Source: WTAW01 sp964540205
Lineage (GTDB): Bacteria; Acidobacteriota; Aminicenantia; Aminicenantales; Aminicenantaceae
Reading direction: 5' to 3'
DNA length: 20,660 nucleotides
Assembly: GCA_964540205.1 (NCBI GenBank)
Contig: CAZIMJ010000244.1
Location: 1-20,660 of the forward strand
This document shows positions 1-7,812 of the stretch, one piece after another. The position numbers and the translations under genes are program-made. Positions within the stretch are counted from its first letter, which is position 1, and every line of letters starts with the position of its first letter. The notes beneath the pieces were generated by a model. It did no database searches, was not told the DNA's origin, and saw only the letters and a program-made list of their open reading frames with translations.

Positions 1-155
1 AAGGTTTACTTGGTTATTAAACTGTGGTATTTTTTAATTGTCTTGTCTGGATTTTTTAAGTCAGGACGACTGCAGCAGTTTTTTGATCCGAAAGAAAAAA
101 CTGTCTGCTTGGCTCTGGATGTTTAAGACCGATAAAAAGAAGCTACTCATAGATT
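1..155 (+). other. Leader region; possible 3' end of an upstream gene
   Basis: Frame 1 is open from the first base to a TAA at 124-126, giving 41 residues that end in ...KEKTVCLALDV. It could be the C-terminus of a gene cut by the window edge. I do not recognise a family from it, and the T-rich stretch makes chance openness plausible. No strong ribosome binding site precedes the gene at 156, and I see no confident promoter or terminator here. In related genomes an rRNA methyltransferase gene may precede this kind of PASTA gene, but the residues do not let me claim that. Confidence 0.25.
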
Positions 156-872
156 ATGACAATCAACAAGATCTTTAAATTTTGCGCTATTACACTATCA
201 GCGCTCATCCTATTCTTCGTCAGCGCTATTATCGCCTATCAAGTCACTCTTAAAGGAGAAATGGTTACTATCCCCGACCTCACAAACAAGTCTTTGGATG
301 AAGCCAGGGAGATCCTCATGGACAAAAAACTCTTTGTCATTAAAAGCGGGATAGAGCTTCACGATAGATTCGACAAGGATAAGATCATTCGACAGGACCC
401 TCTTGCGGGTTCGAAAGTCAAGATCAACAATGTTCTGAAAGTTGTTCTGAGTGCAGGAAAAGAAAAGGTCATTGTTCCTCGTTTTGTCGGGCGGAGTCTC
501 CAAGCGATTGGCCCAGAACTCATCGAAGCCGGACTGATGAAGGGGAAAATATCACACGTCCATACTTCTGCATACGCAGCAGGAAAGATCATCTCCCAAA
601 ATCCCTTAGATAACGAAGAGGTGGCGCGGGGTTCCCGGATCAGTTTTTTAGTGAGTCAGGGTGAAAGAGAGAGGAAATTCCTGATGCCTGATCTGATCGG
701 AAAGCGGGCCTCCGTGGTTATCGAAAAATTGAAAGAGTTGGAATTCAACATCGAGCACATACGATACTCCTATTATCCAGGTTTGGAATCGGGGATCATC
801 ATCAACCAATATCCTGAACCCGGCTCTCACATTCAAAGAAGAAATCTTATCACTATGGAGGTTAGTAAATAA
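156..872 (+). CDS. Membrane-anchored protein with three PASTA domains
   Basis: 238 residues. One N-terminal transmembrane segment (about residues 7-29) is followed by three PASTA domains, about 36-101, 104-169 and 173-237. Each shows the family's VPxLxGxS-like opening (IPDLTNKSLDEA, VPRFVGRSLQAI, MPDLIGKRASVV) and the closing QxPxxGxxV-like element (RQDPLAGSKV, SQNPLDNEEV, NQYPEPGSHI). PASTA domains are known from Ser/Thr kinases and penicillin-binding proteins, where many bind muropeptides. No kinase or transpeptidase domain is present, so the protein should sit in the inner membrane with the PASTA array in the periplasm. Its TAA stop overlaps the rpe ATG by one base, so the two are translationally coupled. 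A role in sensing or binding cell wall is inferred only. Confidence 0.85.
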   Translation: MTINKIFKFCAITLSALILFFVSAIIAYQVTLKGEMVTIPDLTNKSLDEAREILMDKKLFVIKSGIELHDRFDKDKIIRQDPLAGSKVKINNVLKVVLSAGKEKVIVPRFVGRSLQAIGPELIEAGLMKGKISHVHTSAYAAGKIISQNPLDNEEVARGSRISFLVSQGERERKFLMPDLIGKRASVVIEKLKELEFNIEHIRYSYYPGLESGIIINQYPEPGSHIQRRNLITMEVSK

Positions 873-1540
873 TGATTCAGATCGCACCCTCTATCCTTTC
901 CGCAGATTTCACACGAATTGCAGATGCCGTAAAAATGGCCGAAGATGCCGGGGCAGACCTCATCCATGTAGACGTCATGGATGGTCACTTTGTGCCCAAC
1001 CTCACGTTGGGGCCAGAGCTGGTCGCTTCTCTCAAAGACAAAACGACTCTCCCCCTTGATGTTCATCTCATGGTTGAAAAGCCTGGGATATTCATCCCTC
1101 TCTTCCAGGAAGCGGGAGCAGATTGGATATCGATCCATATCGAGGCATCTGTGCATCTCCAAAAGGACATCACATCTATCAAAGAAAAAGGGCAAAAAGC
1201 GGGTCTTGCGCTCAATCCAGCAACTCCCATCCACCTCATGAATGAGATCATCCAGGACCTCGACTTTGTTCTCTTGATGACAGTCAACCCGGGCTGGGGA
1301 GGCCAAGGATTTATCCAATCATGTCATAAAAAGATCAGTCATCTGAAAAACTGGCTTACAGGACAGAAACTGGAGATCCCGGTCCAGGTCGACGGCGGGA
1401 TCAAATTGAATAATTTGGAAGAGATCATCCAGGACGGAGCTGATATCATCATCATGGGTTCCGGGATCTACAAAGAAGAGAATCCTCCGGAAGTCATCAA
1501 AACGATCAAATCACTAGCCAAAAAGTACGAAAACCCATGA
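872..1540 (+). CDS. rpe: Ribulose-phosphate 3-epimerase
   Basis: 222 residues, full length for this TIM-barrel family. It interconverts D-ribulose 5-phosphate and D-xylulose 5-phosphate in the pentose phosphate pathway, in the cytoplasm. Visible family motifs are SILSADF near the N-terminus, HVDVMDGHFVPN (residues 32-43, with acidic and histidine residues of the metal/catalytic site), DVHLMV, MTVNPGWGGQGF and VDGGI near the phosphate-binding loops. A GGAGG ribosome binding site lies at 857-861, inside the end of the PASTA gene. The start ATG shares its A with the preceding stop codon. The gene ends in ATGA, overlapping the next start by four bases, so these genes form one operon. Confidence 0.96.
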   Translation: MIQIAPSILSADFTRIADAVKMAEDAGADLIHVDVMDGHFVPNLTLGPELVASLKDKTTLPLDVHLMVEKPGIFIPLFQEAGADWISIHIEASVHLQKDITSIKEKGQKAGLALNPATPIHLMNEIIQDLDFVLLMTVNPGWGGQGFIQSCHKKISHLKNWLTGQKLEIPVQVDGGIKLNNLEEIIQDGADIIIMGSGIYKEENPPEVIKTIKSLAKKYENP

Positions 1541-2481
1541 ATTGTTTAGTCACTGGTGCAGCTGGATTTATCGGGTCGCATCTGTCTCGCCGACTCCTCA
1601 AAGAAGGTTTATCTGTTATCGGTGTGGACAGTTTCACCGATTATTATCCCAGGTGGATCAAAGAAAATAATCTATCCACTATAAAAAACGAAAGCAATTT
1701 TTCGTTCATCGAAGAGGACATCAATTCTCTAGACCTCAACCGGCTTTTGCAAAGGGTCGATTGCGTGTTCCACCTGGCCGCCCAAGCAGGTGTGAGAGCG
1801 AGCTGGGGGCAGAGTTTTTCCGAATATATGCGGAATAACATCGAAGCTACACAAAGGCTGTTGGAAGAATCAAAAGAGCAACCCCTCCACAAATTTATCT
1901 ACGCATCGTCCTCTTCTGTTTATGGGTTTTGCCCTGAACTTCCCATGTCAGAAACCAGTCCCCTCCTCCCCTATTCGCCCTATGGAGTCACCAAGTTGGC
2001 CGCAGAAAATCTGTGTTATCTCTACTCCAAGAACTACGGTGTTCCCACAATATCTCTGCGTTTTTTCACTGTTTATGGTCCAGGACAGCGCCCCGATATG
2101 GCATTTCACAAATTTTTCAAATCAACATCTGAGAATAAACCCATCACTGTTTTTGGTACGGGAGAGCAAACAAGAGATTTTACATATATCGACGATATCG
2201 CAGATGCCATTTTTGCATGCACCTCACACGGCCGAACAGGAGAAACGTACAATCTCGGTGGAGGAAACAGAAAAATATTGAAGGATCTCTTCCCTCTTTT
2301 CGAAGAGATCTGTGAAAAAAAAATCAGTGTCAAATGGGAAGAAAAACAAAAGGGAGACGTCCCTCATACGTTAGCGGACATACAAAAAGCAAAGAAAGAC
2401 TTAGGATTCGATCCAAAAACACCGATCGATGAGGGACTGGGCGAAGAATGGAGGTGGATCAAAAACCTCTATTCCCCTTAA
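1537..2481 (+). CDS. NAD-dependent nucleotide-sugar epimerase/dehydratase (extended SDR)
   Basis: 314 residues. The Rossmann glycine motif GAAGFIG is at residues 7-13, and AAQAGVRASW and YASSSSVYG follow. The catalytic YxxxK is Y149/K153 in SPYGVTKLAAEN. The FFTVYGPGQRPDMA and GEQTRDFTYIDDI segments resemble UDP-glucuronate 4-epimerases and UDP-glucose 4-epimerase-like proteins. It probably acts on a UDP-sugar for surface polysaccharide synthesis; the exact substrate cannot be read from motifs. It starts inside the rpe stop (ATGA), so it is coupled to rpe. With the reductase at the far end of the window it suggests cell-envelope sugar metabolism, although the two genes are not linked. Confidence 0.88.
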   Translation: MNCLVTGAAGFIGSHLSRRLLKEGLSVIGVDSFTDYYPRWIKENNLSTIKNESNFSFIEEDINSLDLNRLLQRVDCVFHLAAQAGVRASWGQSFSEYMRNNIEATQRLLEESKEQPLHKFIYASSSSVYGFCPELPMSETSPLLPYSPYGVTKLAAENLCYLYSKNYGVPTISLRFFTVYGPGQRPDMAFHKFFKSTSENKPITVFGTGEQTRDFTYIDDIADAIFACTSHGRTGETYNLGGGNRKILKDLFPLFEEICEKKISVKWEEKQKGDVPHTLADIQKAKKDLGFDPKTPIDEGLGEEWRWIKNLYSP

Positions 2482-2493
2482 GGATAAACGATA

Positions 2494-3294
2494 ATGATAA
2501 GACAGACCGAAACATTCAAAACGGAGAAAATAATCCTGTATGGACTCCTCATTCTTCTCGTTCTCTTTTCAATGAGTTGCAGCAAAAAGGAAACAGCTAT
2601 CGATCCTGAGATCGCCTCGAACGATGAGCTCCTGTTTAATCTGGGTATGGAATCTATCGAAAAAGATCCAGAAAAGGGGCGCCTCTATTTGCGGCAGGTT
2701 ATCGATTCCTTCCCAAAAAGTTTTTACGCCCAAAGGGCGAAATTGGCCATCGCCGATTCCTATTTTGAAAAGGGAGACGAAGGGAGCATGATCATCGCTT
2801 CCTCCGAATACAGAGAGTTCATCTCTCTGTTCCCTCTCAGCCCATCAGCATCTTATGCCCAATACCAGATCGGGATGAGCTTTTACAAAAAGGCCTTGAA
2901 GCCCGGACGAGACCAGACCAAAACAGAACAGGCCCTAGTAGAGTTCAAAAAAGTGATCACCACTTACCCATTGAGTGACGAGGCCAAGCAAACAGAGGAA
3001 AAGATCAAGGACTGTGAGGAACGATTGGCAGCGCACACACTCAGCATAGGAGAGCTCTATTACAAAAGAACGGCATATAAAGCCGCGACAAGCCGCTTGA
3101 TCGATATCCTCACGGGGTATCCGAATTATTCAGAGATGGATAAAGTCTATTTTTATCTTGGCGATTCTTATTATAAATGGGAGAAGATCGAGGAGAGCGT
3201 TCCCTATTTTCGGAAGCTCATAACAGATTATCCTCAAAGTAAGTTCGCAGAAAAAGCTGTAGAAAGAATGCAGGAGATCGAAAAACGAACATAA
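2494..3294 (+). CDS. bamD: BamD-like outer membrane assembly lipoprotein (TPR)
   Basis: 266 residues. A basic N-terminus and hydrophobic stretch (about 12-27) end in LFSMSC, a slightly atypical lipobox because the -3 residue is Ser. Cleavage before Cys would give a lipoprotein of the outer membrane's periplasmic face. The rest is TPR-like helical hairpins with the YfiO/BamD pattern: DELLFNLGMESIEKDPEKG, an LRQVIDSFPKSFYAQRAKL segment, SLFPLSPSASYAQYQIG and ITDYPQSKFAEKAVERM. BamD works with BamA in inserting beta-barrel proteins. A short AAGGAT lies upstream of the ATG, 12 bases after the epimerase stop, so it is probably cotranscribed. The next gene encodes a beta-barrel, a fitting neighbour. 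A general TPR lipoprotein is the alternative. Confidence 0.85.
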   Translation: MIRQTETFKTEKIILYGLLILLVLFSMSCSKKETAIDPEIASNDELLFNLGMESIEKDPEKGRLYLRQVIDSFPKSFYAQRAKLAIADSYFEKGDEGSMIIASSEYREFISLFPLSPSASYAQYQIGMSFYKKALKPGRDQTKTEQALVEFKKVITTYPLSDEAKQTEEKIKDCEERLAAHTLSIGELYYKRTAYKAATSRLIDILTGYPNYSEMDKVYFYLGDSYYKWEKIEESVPYFRKLITDYPQSKFAEKAVERMQEIEKRT

Positions 3295-3340
3295 AAGAGA
3301 AAACGTTTAAATGTGAATCTAGTTTCTTGTGGAGGTTAAT

Positions 3341-4138
3341 ATGAATTTAAAGCGCAAAATTTTGAGTACTGTACTGATACTGTTTGTATGTACCAGCCTG
3401 TCCTATCCTCAAGAGCCGACACCGGATTTTTCAGATGGCAATAAGTGGAGTGCAGGTCTCGGATTTGAATACTTCAAAAGCACTATCAGTTGGGATGAGG
3501 ATAGTCTTGTCTCCTCGCTCAAGTCATACCTGATGACCTTTCATGTCAACTATGAGATCTTGGATGGTTTATATTTAGGGGGAATCATCGGATATGCATC
3601 CTCCGACTTTGAGTCTCTGACCTTTCGAGAATTACCCATATCATTGACCATGGACAAAGGAGCGATCGGAGGGATGCTTTTTGGTGGAGAGGCCTTGTTC
3701 ACTTTCTACGAAACAGACAGCTTTGATTTCAGTGTCTTTGGTCAATATATCTATTACAAGGGTGGACAGAAGCAATGGGATATTCCGGGACTCACAGTCG
3801 ATGGGACTGCAACGGGAAAACCGAAATGGTCACGAGCAACCTTCGGTGTTTCTTTGAGATACCTGGCTGCAGAACCCTTCCTTCCCTACCTGAATATCGC
3901 GTACAGCTCTCTTTCCGGAACCTTTGCGATGGATGAATCCATCCAGACACTGAGCAGGACAGAAGAAAAAAGTATATCCGCTGTAGGGAATTTTATGATC
4001 GGACTGGGAGGAATTTATGATCTCTCAGATTCTCTCAGCCTCCTGCTGGAAGCTGATTTTACACCTTATAGCGGCGGTGATAATTACGAGAGTGGTGTCG
4101 ATTTTGGTGCACTGCTCAGGATTATGTATTCATTCTAA
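3341..4138 (+). CDS. Outer-membrane beta-barrel protein, family not recognised
   Basis: I choose the ATG at 3341 because GGAGGT at 3331-3336 is a strong ribosome binding site just upstream; a GTG at 3329 would extend the frame by four residues but would sit on that site. The product is 265 residues. A signal peptide of about 24 residues probably ends near LSYPQ, with cleavage after SLS or SYP-like residues. The rest alternates aromatic and polar residues in strand-length units (WSAGLGFEYF, GLYLGGIIGYASS, FSVFGQYIYYKGG). The last residues are LLRIMYSF, ending in Phe as outer-membrane barrels do for BamA recognition. Size suggests an OmpA/OmpW-like 8-10 strand barrel. It sits 18 bases before the protease gene, so both probably share a transcript. 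Function unknown. Confidence 0.8.
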   Translation: MNLKRKILSTVLILFVCTSLSYPQEPTPDFSDGNKWSAGLGFEYFKSTISWDEDSLVSSLKSYLMTFHVNYEILDGLYLGGIIGYASSDFESLTFRELPISLTMDKGAIGGMLFGGEALFTFYETDSFDFSVFGQYIYYKGGQKQWDIPGLTVDGTATGKPKWSRATFGVSLRYLAAEPFLPYLNIAYSSLSGTFAMDESIQTLSRTEEKSISAVGNFMIGLGGIYDLSDSLSLLLEADFTPYSGGDNYESGVDFGALLRIMYSF

Positions 4139-4156
4139 CAGGAGCCGGAGGAGACT

Positions 4157-5518
4157 ATGAAAAAGACAAAACTTATTCTTTTAATATCCATAATACTTTT
4201 CCTGTCATTGACAGTAAGTTTCAATAATGCCGAACAGGACAGAGGAATACGGAGAACCATCGATCCAGCCCTCCGAGATATCCATGTGCTAAAAGACACC
4301 TTTCGCTCAAGAAATAACCAGCAGCGGTACGCATCCAGTGAGGTCCTTGTCAAATTCAAGCCGTCACTCTCTGAGAACGAAATGGCGAGTCTCATCGAAG
4401 CATATCAATCCCGGAAAATTAAAAAAATCCCGAAGCTTAGCGTCTATCAGATCCAGATCCCAGAACACACCAGTGTGGAGGAAATGGTCTATGCCTTTGA
4501 CCGAAACCCGGATGTGGAATACGCAGAACCGAACTTTGTCGCACATATAACAGCAACGCCCAATGATACTCTGTTCGAGGAGCAGTATGCCCTCCACAAC
4601 ACTGGTCAGGAAATCGGTGTGCCCGGCAGTCCCTCAGGAACAGTCAGGGCCGATATTAAAGCCCCAGAAGGCTGGGAAGAGACAAAGGGAACGGCGGAAA
4701 CACTGATAGCCATCATAGACACAGGTGTTGACCTCCTTCACCCGGATTTGGAGAGCAAAGTTGTATCCGGGGGGAGAGATTTTGTCAATGACGACTTTGA
4801 TGCCACCGATGATCACTGGCACGGCACACACATTGCTGGAATCGCAGCTGCAGAGACAAACAACACCGAGGGTATAGCAGGAGTGGCCTGGAACTGCAAG
4901 ATTTTGCCCGTCAAAGTGCTGGATGAAGACGGAGATGGGTACTACTCATGGATAGCGGATGGGATCATATGGGCCGCAGATAACGGAGCTGATGTTATCA
5001 ACATGAGTTTCGGAGGCCCGAGTGAGGCCGGCATTTTGGCGGAGGCGCTGAATTATGCCAAAGCAGCCGGAGTTGTACTCGTGGCTTCGACCGGGAACGA
5101 TGGAGACTCCGTGCTGTATCCCGCAGCCTACGACGAGTACTGTCTCGCTGTGGCAGCAACAGACTATAACGATAACAGAACAGACTGGTCCAACCCAGGA
5201 CCAGAGGTCGATGTAGCTGCTCCTGGAGAACGAATTATCAGTTGTGTTCCCACATGGTATTGGGGACAAGGTTCTCTCCCCTATGGATATGCTGGCGGGA
5301 CCTCCATGGCAGCCCCCCATGTGGCCGGGCTGGCTGCTCTGATCAAAGATCTCAAGCCGTGGTTGCGGGTGGACGAGATCATGGATATCATCCGGTACAC
5401 TGCCGAGGACGTCAACAGCGGGACTTCCCCTGGATTCGATGAATTCATCGGCTACGGCCGCATAAACATGGACAGGGCTCTAGTCCCCATCAAACTCGCG
5501 TCGACATCTGGAGAGTAA
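4157..5518 (+). CDS. Secreted subtilisin-like serine protease (S8 family)
   Basis: 453 residues, with GGAGGAG at 4147-4153 as ribosome binding site. A signal peptide (about 1-25) is followed by a propeptide of about 100 residues containing VLVKFKPSLSENE and NPDVEYAEPNF, typical of the inhibitor-like prodomain of fervidolysin-type subtilases. The catalytic triad is complete: D188 in IAIIDTGVDLLHPDL, H222 in HGTHIAGIAAA and S383 in GGTSMAAPHVAGLAAL. The oxyanion Asn is in STGNDGDS. The domain ends near ALVPIK with a short ASTSGE tail; no C-terminal sorting domain, lipoprotein signal or membrane anchor is present. It should act outside the inner membrane as a peptidase; substrate unknown. It follows the barrel gene closely and is the last gene before a long gap. 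Confidence 0.95.
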   Translation: MKKTKLILLISIILFLSLTVSFNNAEQDRGIRRTIDPALRDIHVLKDTFRSRNNQQRYASSEVLVKFKPSLSENEMASLIEAYQSRKIKKIPKLSVYQIQIPEHTSVEEMVYAFDRNPDVEYAEPNFVAHITATPNDTLFEEQYALHNTGQEIGVPGSPSGTVRADIKAPEGWEETKGTAETLIAIIDTGVDLLHPDLESKVVSGGRDFVNDDFDATDDHWHGTHIAGIAAAETNNTEGIAGVAWNCKILPVKVLDEDGDGYYSWIADGIIWAADNGADVINMSFGGPSEAGILAEALNYAKAAGVVLVASTGNDGDSVLYPAAYDEYCLAVAATDYNDNRTDWSNPGPEVDVAAPGERIISCVPTWYWGQGSLPYGYAGGTSMAAPHVAGLAALIKDLKPWLRVDEIMDIIRYTAEDVNSGTSPGFDEFIGYGRINMDRALVPIKLASTSGE

Positions 5519-5544
5519 CACTCTGTAACTTGAGGGGACTCCGA

Positions 5545-5560
5545 ACGGACGTAAGTCCGT
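5545..5560. repeat. REP-like palindrome
   Basis: ACGGAC-GTAA-GTCCGT is a perfect 6-bp stem with a four-base loop. It resembles the palindrome beside the IS200-like transposase at 20550-20567 (CCACGGC-TAAA-GCCGTGG): both have an ACGG...AA...CCGT plan. There is no T-run after it, so it is not a standard terminator. It could be a REP-type unit or an old IS end. Confidence 0.45.
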
Positions 5561-5758
5561 ATAAAGGTTCATTACAACTGTGAGTATTTCTAAAGATCGA
5601 ATCAGAGGAGATGTTTTCGCTCCTGTCAGATTTTTTACGCCATTCTCTCATCGCCTCCTCTGCATCTGCGGATCTGCGCACGTTTACATTTCTTCTGCCT
5701 TTAAGGCCTCGACTCAAAATAAAGTACCACACATTTCATTTCTCTCGTGCTCATACAG

Positions 5759-5820
5759 TCCTCGATGCCCGACTTCGTCGGGTTCCCTCAGAGGCGATTC
5801 GAGGAAGGCTAAATCTTCCT
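5759..5820. repeat. Nested palindrome cluster
   Basis: A 6-bp hairpin CCCGAC-TTC-GTCGGG (5768-5782) is enclosed by TCCTCGA (5759-5765) and its complement TCGAGGA (5799-5805). A further hairpin AGGAAG/CTTCCT spans 5802-5820. The nested arrangement can form a cruciform or a folded single strand. No T-run follows the GC-rich hairpin. Confidence 0.45.
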
Positions 5821-5926
5821 TTATGTCGCGTAACCCATCACCTCTGATTCTTTTAAGAGCAAATCATACTCTCAGGGACTCAATATCGCGATGAATCTGT
5901 ATAGATATTCTTTATAAGCAAAAAAA

Positions 5927-7627
5927 ATGATTAGGTCACTCCGCATCCAGAACCTCGCAACGATCGAAGATCTTGAATTAGACTTCGAAGAAGGTTTTTC
6001 TATCCTCACTGGAGAAACGGGTGTCGGAAAATCCATCATTATCGGCGGCATCCTGCTTGTCCTGGGAGAAAAAGGCTCAAAAGATATGATCCGAACAGGT
6101 GAAGAGGAGATATCCATCGAAGCGATTTTCTGGACAACGGAAAAAAACGAGCTTTTGGATGCACTTTTTCCAGGACCTGATAAAGACATATTCATTCAAC
6201 GCAGGATCTCAGAGAAAAAAACGGAAAAAGGCTATGTCAACGGAACACTTATTCCTATAAAAAAACTCAAGGATGTCAGTGGTCTTTTGGTTGATATCTT
6301 TGGCCAGAACGATCATGTTTTCCTTCAAAAGGTCGAGTACCAACTGGATTATCTCGACTCTTATGCAAATGCCTCTCCTCTCAGAAAAGATCTCTCGAGG
6401 ATAACTCACGACTTCAAGCGATTCGTGAAAGAGAAGGAAGAGCTCGAACAGAAGGAGAGGAATAGGGGGCAGCGTCTCGATTTTCTCGAATTTCAGATCA
6501 ACGAGATTGAAAAGGCCCATCTCGTTCGTGGTGAAGAAGAAGAACTCCGTCAAGATCGGAATATCCTTAAAAATGCTGAGAGGATTCGTGTCCTTGTCAA
6601 AGATGCGATGGGGATTGCCTTCGCCAAGGAAAACTCCATATCATCACTCCTGTCACGGCTCCAGAGCATATCTGACGAGCTGGCGGCTTACGCCAAGGAG
6701 TTCAAGGAGACGAATGAGGCCATCAGTCAATTTGCCATAACGATCAATGAATTTTCAAATTTCCTGATAGATTTTAACGAGAAACATTCAGCATCTCCAG
6801 AAAACTTGGAATCCCTTGAAGAGCGCTTGAGTAAGATCGAAGATTTGAAACGCAAATACGGTAAAGACATCGAAGAGATCCTGTCTCATCTCGAGAAAGT
6901 AAAAAAAGAGTATGATGAGTTGAGTACGAGTCGAGAAAAATTGGATGATCTCAATAAAGAGATTCAATCGTGTTTTCAAGAATACATAAAGAACGCCCGC
7001 AAGCTGTCTTTGTTGCGGGCCCAATGTGCCCGAGACCTGGAGAAGAGGATCGAGAAAGAAATGGGATATCTGGGAATGAAGAAGGCAAAATTGAAAATAG
7101 CGATCACTTCAAGCACACCGGAGATCACACAAAAACATACTCTTCAAAGCACGGGAAATGAAAAAGTAGAATTCCTCCTGAGCACCAATCCTGGCGAGAA
7201 CCCAAAGCCTCTCCGTAAGATCGCTTCCGGAGGGGAGCTTTCCCGAATCATGCTCGCATTAAAAACGATCGGCAAGGACACAGAAACGGACAAGACTTTG
7301 ATCTTCGATGAGATCGATTCCGGTATCGGAGGAAAAACAGCAGAATTTGTTGCACAAAGACTCAAAGATCTGGCGATGAAGAACCAGGTCATCTGTATCA
7401 CCCATCTCCCCCAGATTGCATCATTTGCCACCCATCAATTTAAGATCGAAAAATCGATCAAAAACAACAGGACCTTCACTACAGTGAAAAAACTCTCCTT
7501 TGATGAACGGATCGAGGAGATTGCAAGGCTTTCGGCGGGAAGCCACATCACCCAAGCCGCCCTTCAAAACGCCAAAGAGATGCTCCAACACAACCTTCGT
7601 ATGAATGAAAGGGATACAAATGGATAA
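5927..7627 (+). CDS. recN: DNA repair protein RecN
   Basis: 566 residues, the usual length. RecN is an SMC-like cytoplasmic ATPase that acts at DNA double-strand breaks. Walker A GETGVGKS is at residues 29-36 after the typical MIRSLRIQNLATI opening. A long central coiled-coil region rich in Glu, Lys and Leu (about 150-370) follows. The ABC signature SGGELSR, Walker B TLIFDEIDSGIGG and the switch segment CITHLPQIASFA lie in the C-terminal half. The start ATG directly follows an A-run, and no good ribosome binding site is visible. I see no clear LexA-type operator or promoter. Structured intergenic DNA follows before miaB. Confidence 0.96.
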   Translation: MIRSLRIQNLATIEDLELDFEEGFSILTGETGVGKSIIIGGILLVLGEKGSKDMIRTGEEEISIEAIFWTTEKNELLDALFPGPDKDIFIQRRISEKKTEKGYVNGTLIPIKKLKDVSGLLVDIFGQNDHVFLQKVEYQLDYLDSYANASPLRKDLSRITHDFKRFVKEKEELEQKERNRGQRLDFLEFQINEIEKAHLVRGEEEELRQDRNILKNAERIRVLVKDAMGIAFAKENSISSLLSRLQSISDELAAYAKEFKETNEAISQFAITINEFSNFLIDFNEKHSASPENLESLEERLSKIEDLKRKYGKDIEEILSHLEKVKKEYDELSTSREKLDDLNKEIQSCFQEYIKNARKLSLLRAQCARDLEKRIEKEMGYLGMKKAKLKIAITSSTPEITQKHTLQSTGNEKVEFLLSTNPGENPKPLRKIASGGELSRIMLALKTIGKDTETDKTLIFDEIDSGIGGKTAEFVAQRLKDLAMKNQVICITHLPQIASFATHQFKIEKSIKNNRTFTTVKKLSFDERIEEIARLSAGSHITQAALQNAKEMLQHNLRMNERDTNG

Positions 7628-7812
7628 CCTTCTTCCATCTTCAGACGAGAGCTAAAAACATTTTTCTCAACCATAAAATCTGAACACTTAATAACGCTGT
7701 TGAGAACTCTGTTTTCACGGTTTTGAGAAGGCTTATTCACTTCTTGTGACTCTAGCAATTGGCGAACGATTATATTATATTAATGGTCCCTTTGCAGATG
7801 GAAAGTAGAGAA
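7628..7812. other. recN-miaB intergenic region with nested inverted repeats
   Basis: This 185-base stretch has no gene. CCTTCT at 7628-7633 is complementary to AGAAGG at 7726-7731. Inside it, TTCTCAAC (7664-7671) is an exact complement of GTTGAGAA (7699-7706). Together they could close a folded RNA of about 105 bases. A T-rich TATATTATATTAA block at 7771-7783 may hold a -10 element for miaB, but no well-spaced -35 is evident. Confidence 0.4.

Larger units (their letters stand above)
5519..5926. other. Non-coding gap with palindromes, probable mobile-element debris
   Basis: There are 408 bases between the protease and recN. Open frames on both strands here show no family-like sequence and no ribosome binding site, so I call none. 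The gap holds several palindromes: 5512-5524 (AGAGT/ACTCT, right at the protease stop), 5545-5560, 5697-5707, 5768-5782 and 5802-5820, plus a long-range pair TCCTCGA/TCGAGGA at 5759-5765 and 5799-5805. TCTGC is repeated in short succession at 5659-5680. The T/C-rich composition differs from the flanking genes. I see no intrinsic terminator with a T-run after the protease and no convincing recN promoter. Confidence 0.5.

Noticed and set aside
3329..3340. GTG start extending the barrel protein by four residues
   Set aside because: It would place the start on top of the strong GGAGGT site that serves the ATG at 3341, and it adds acidic residues before the signal peptide.
5545..5560. Terminator of the subtilase gene
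   Set aside because: The stem is good but is followed by ATAAAGG, with no T-run on the plus strand.
5580..5894. 104-residue plus-strand ORF in the protease-recN gap, with other overlapping frames
   Set aside because: Ser/Arg-rich sequence of no recognisable family, no ribosome binding site, and it runs across several palindromes.
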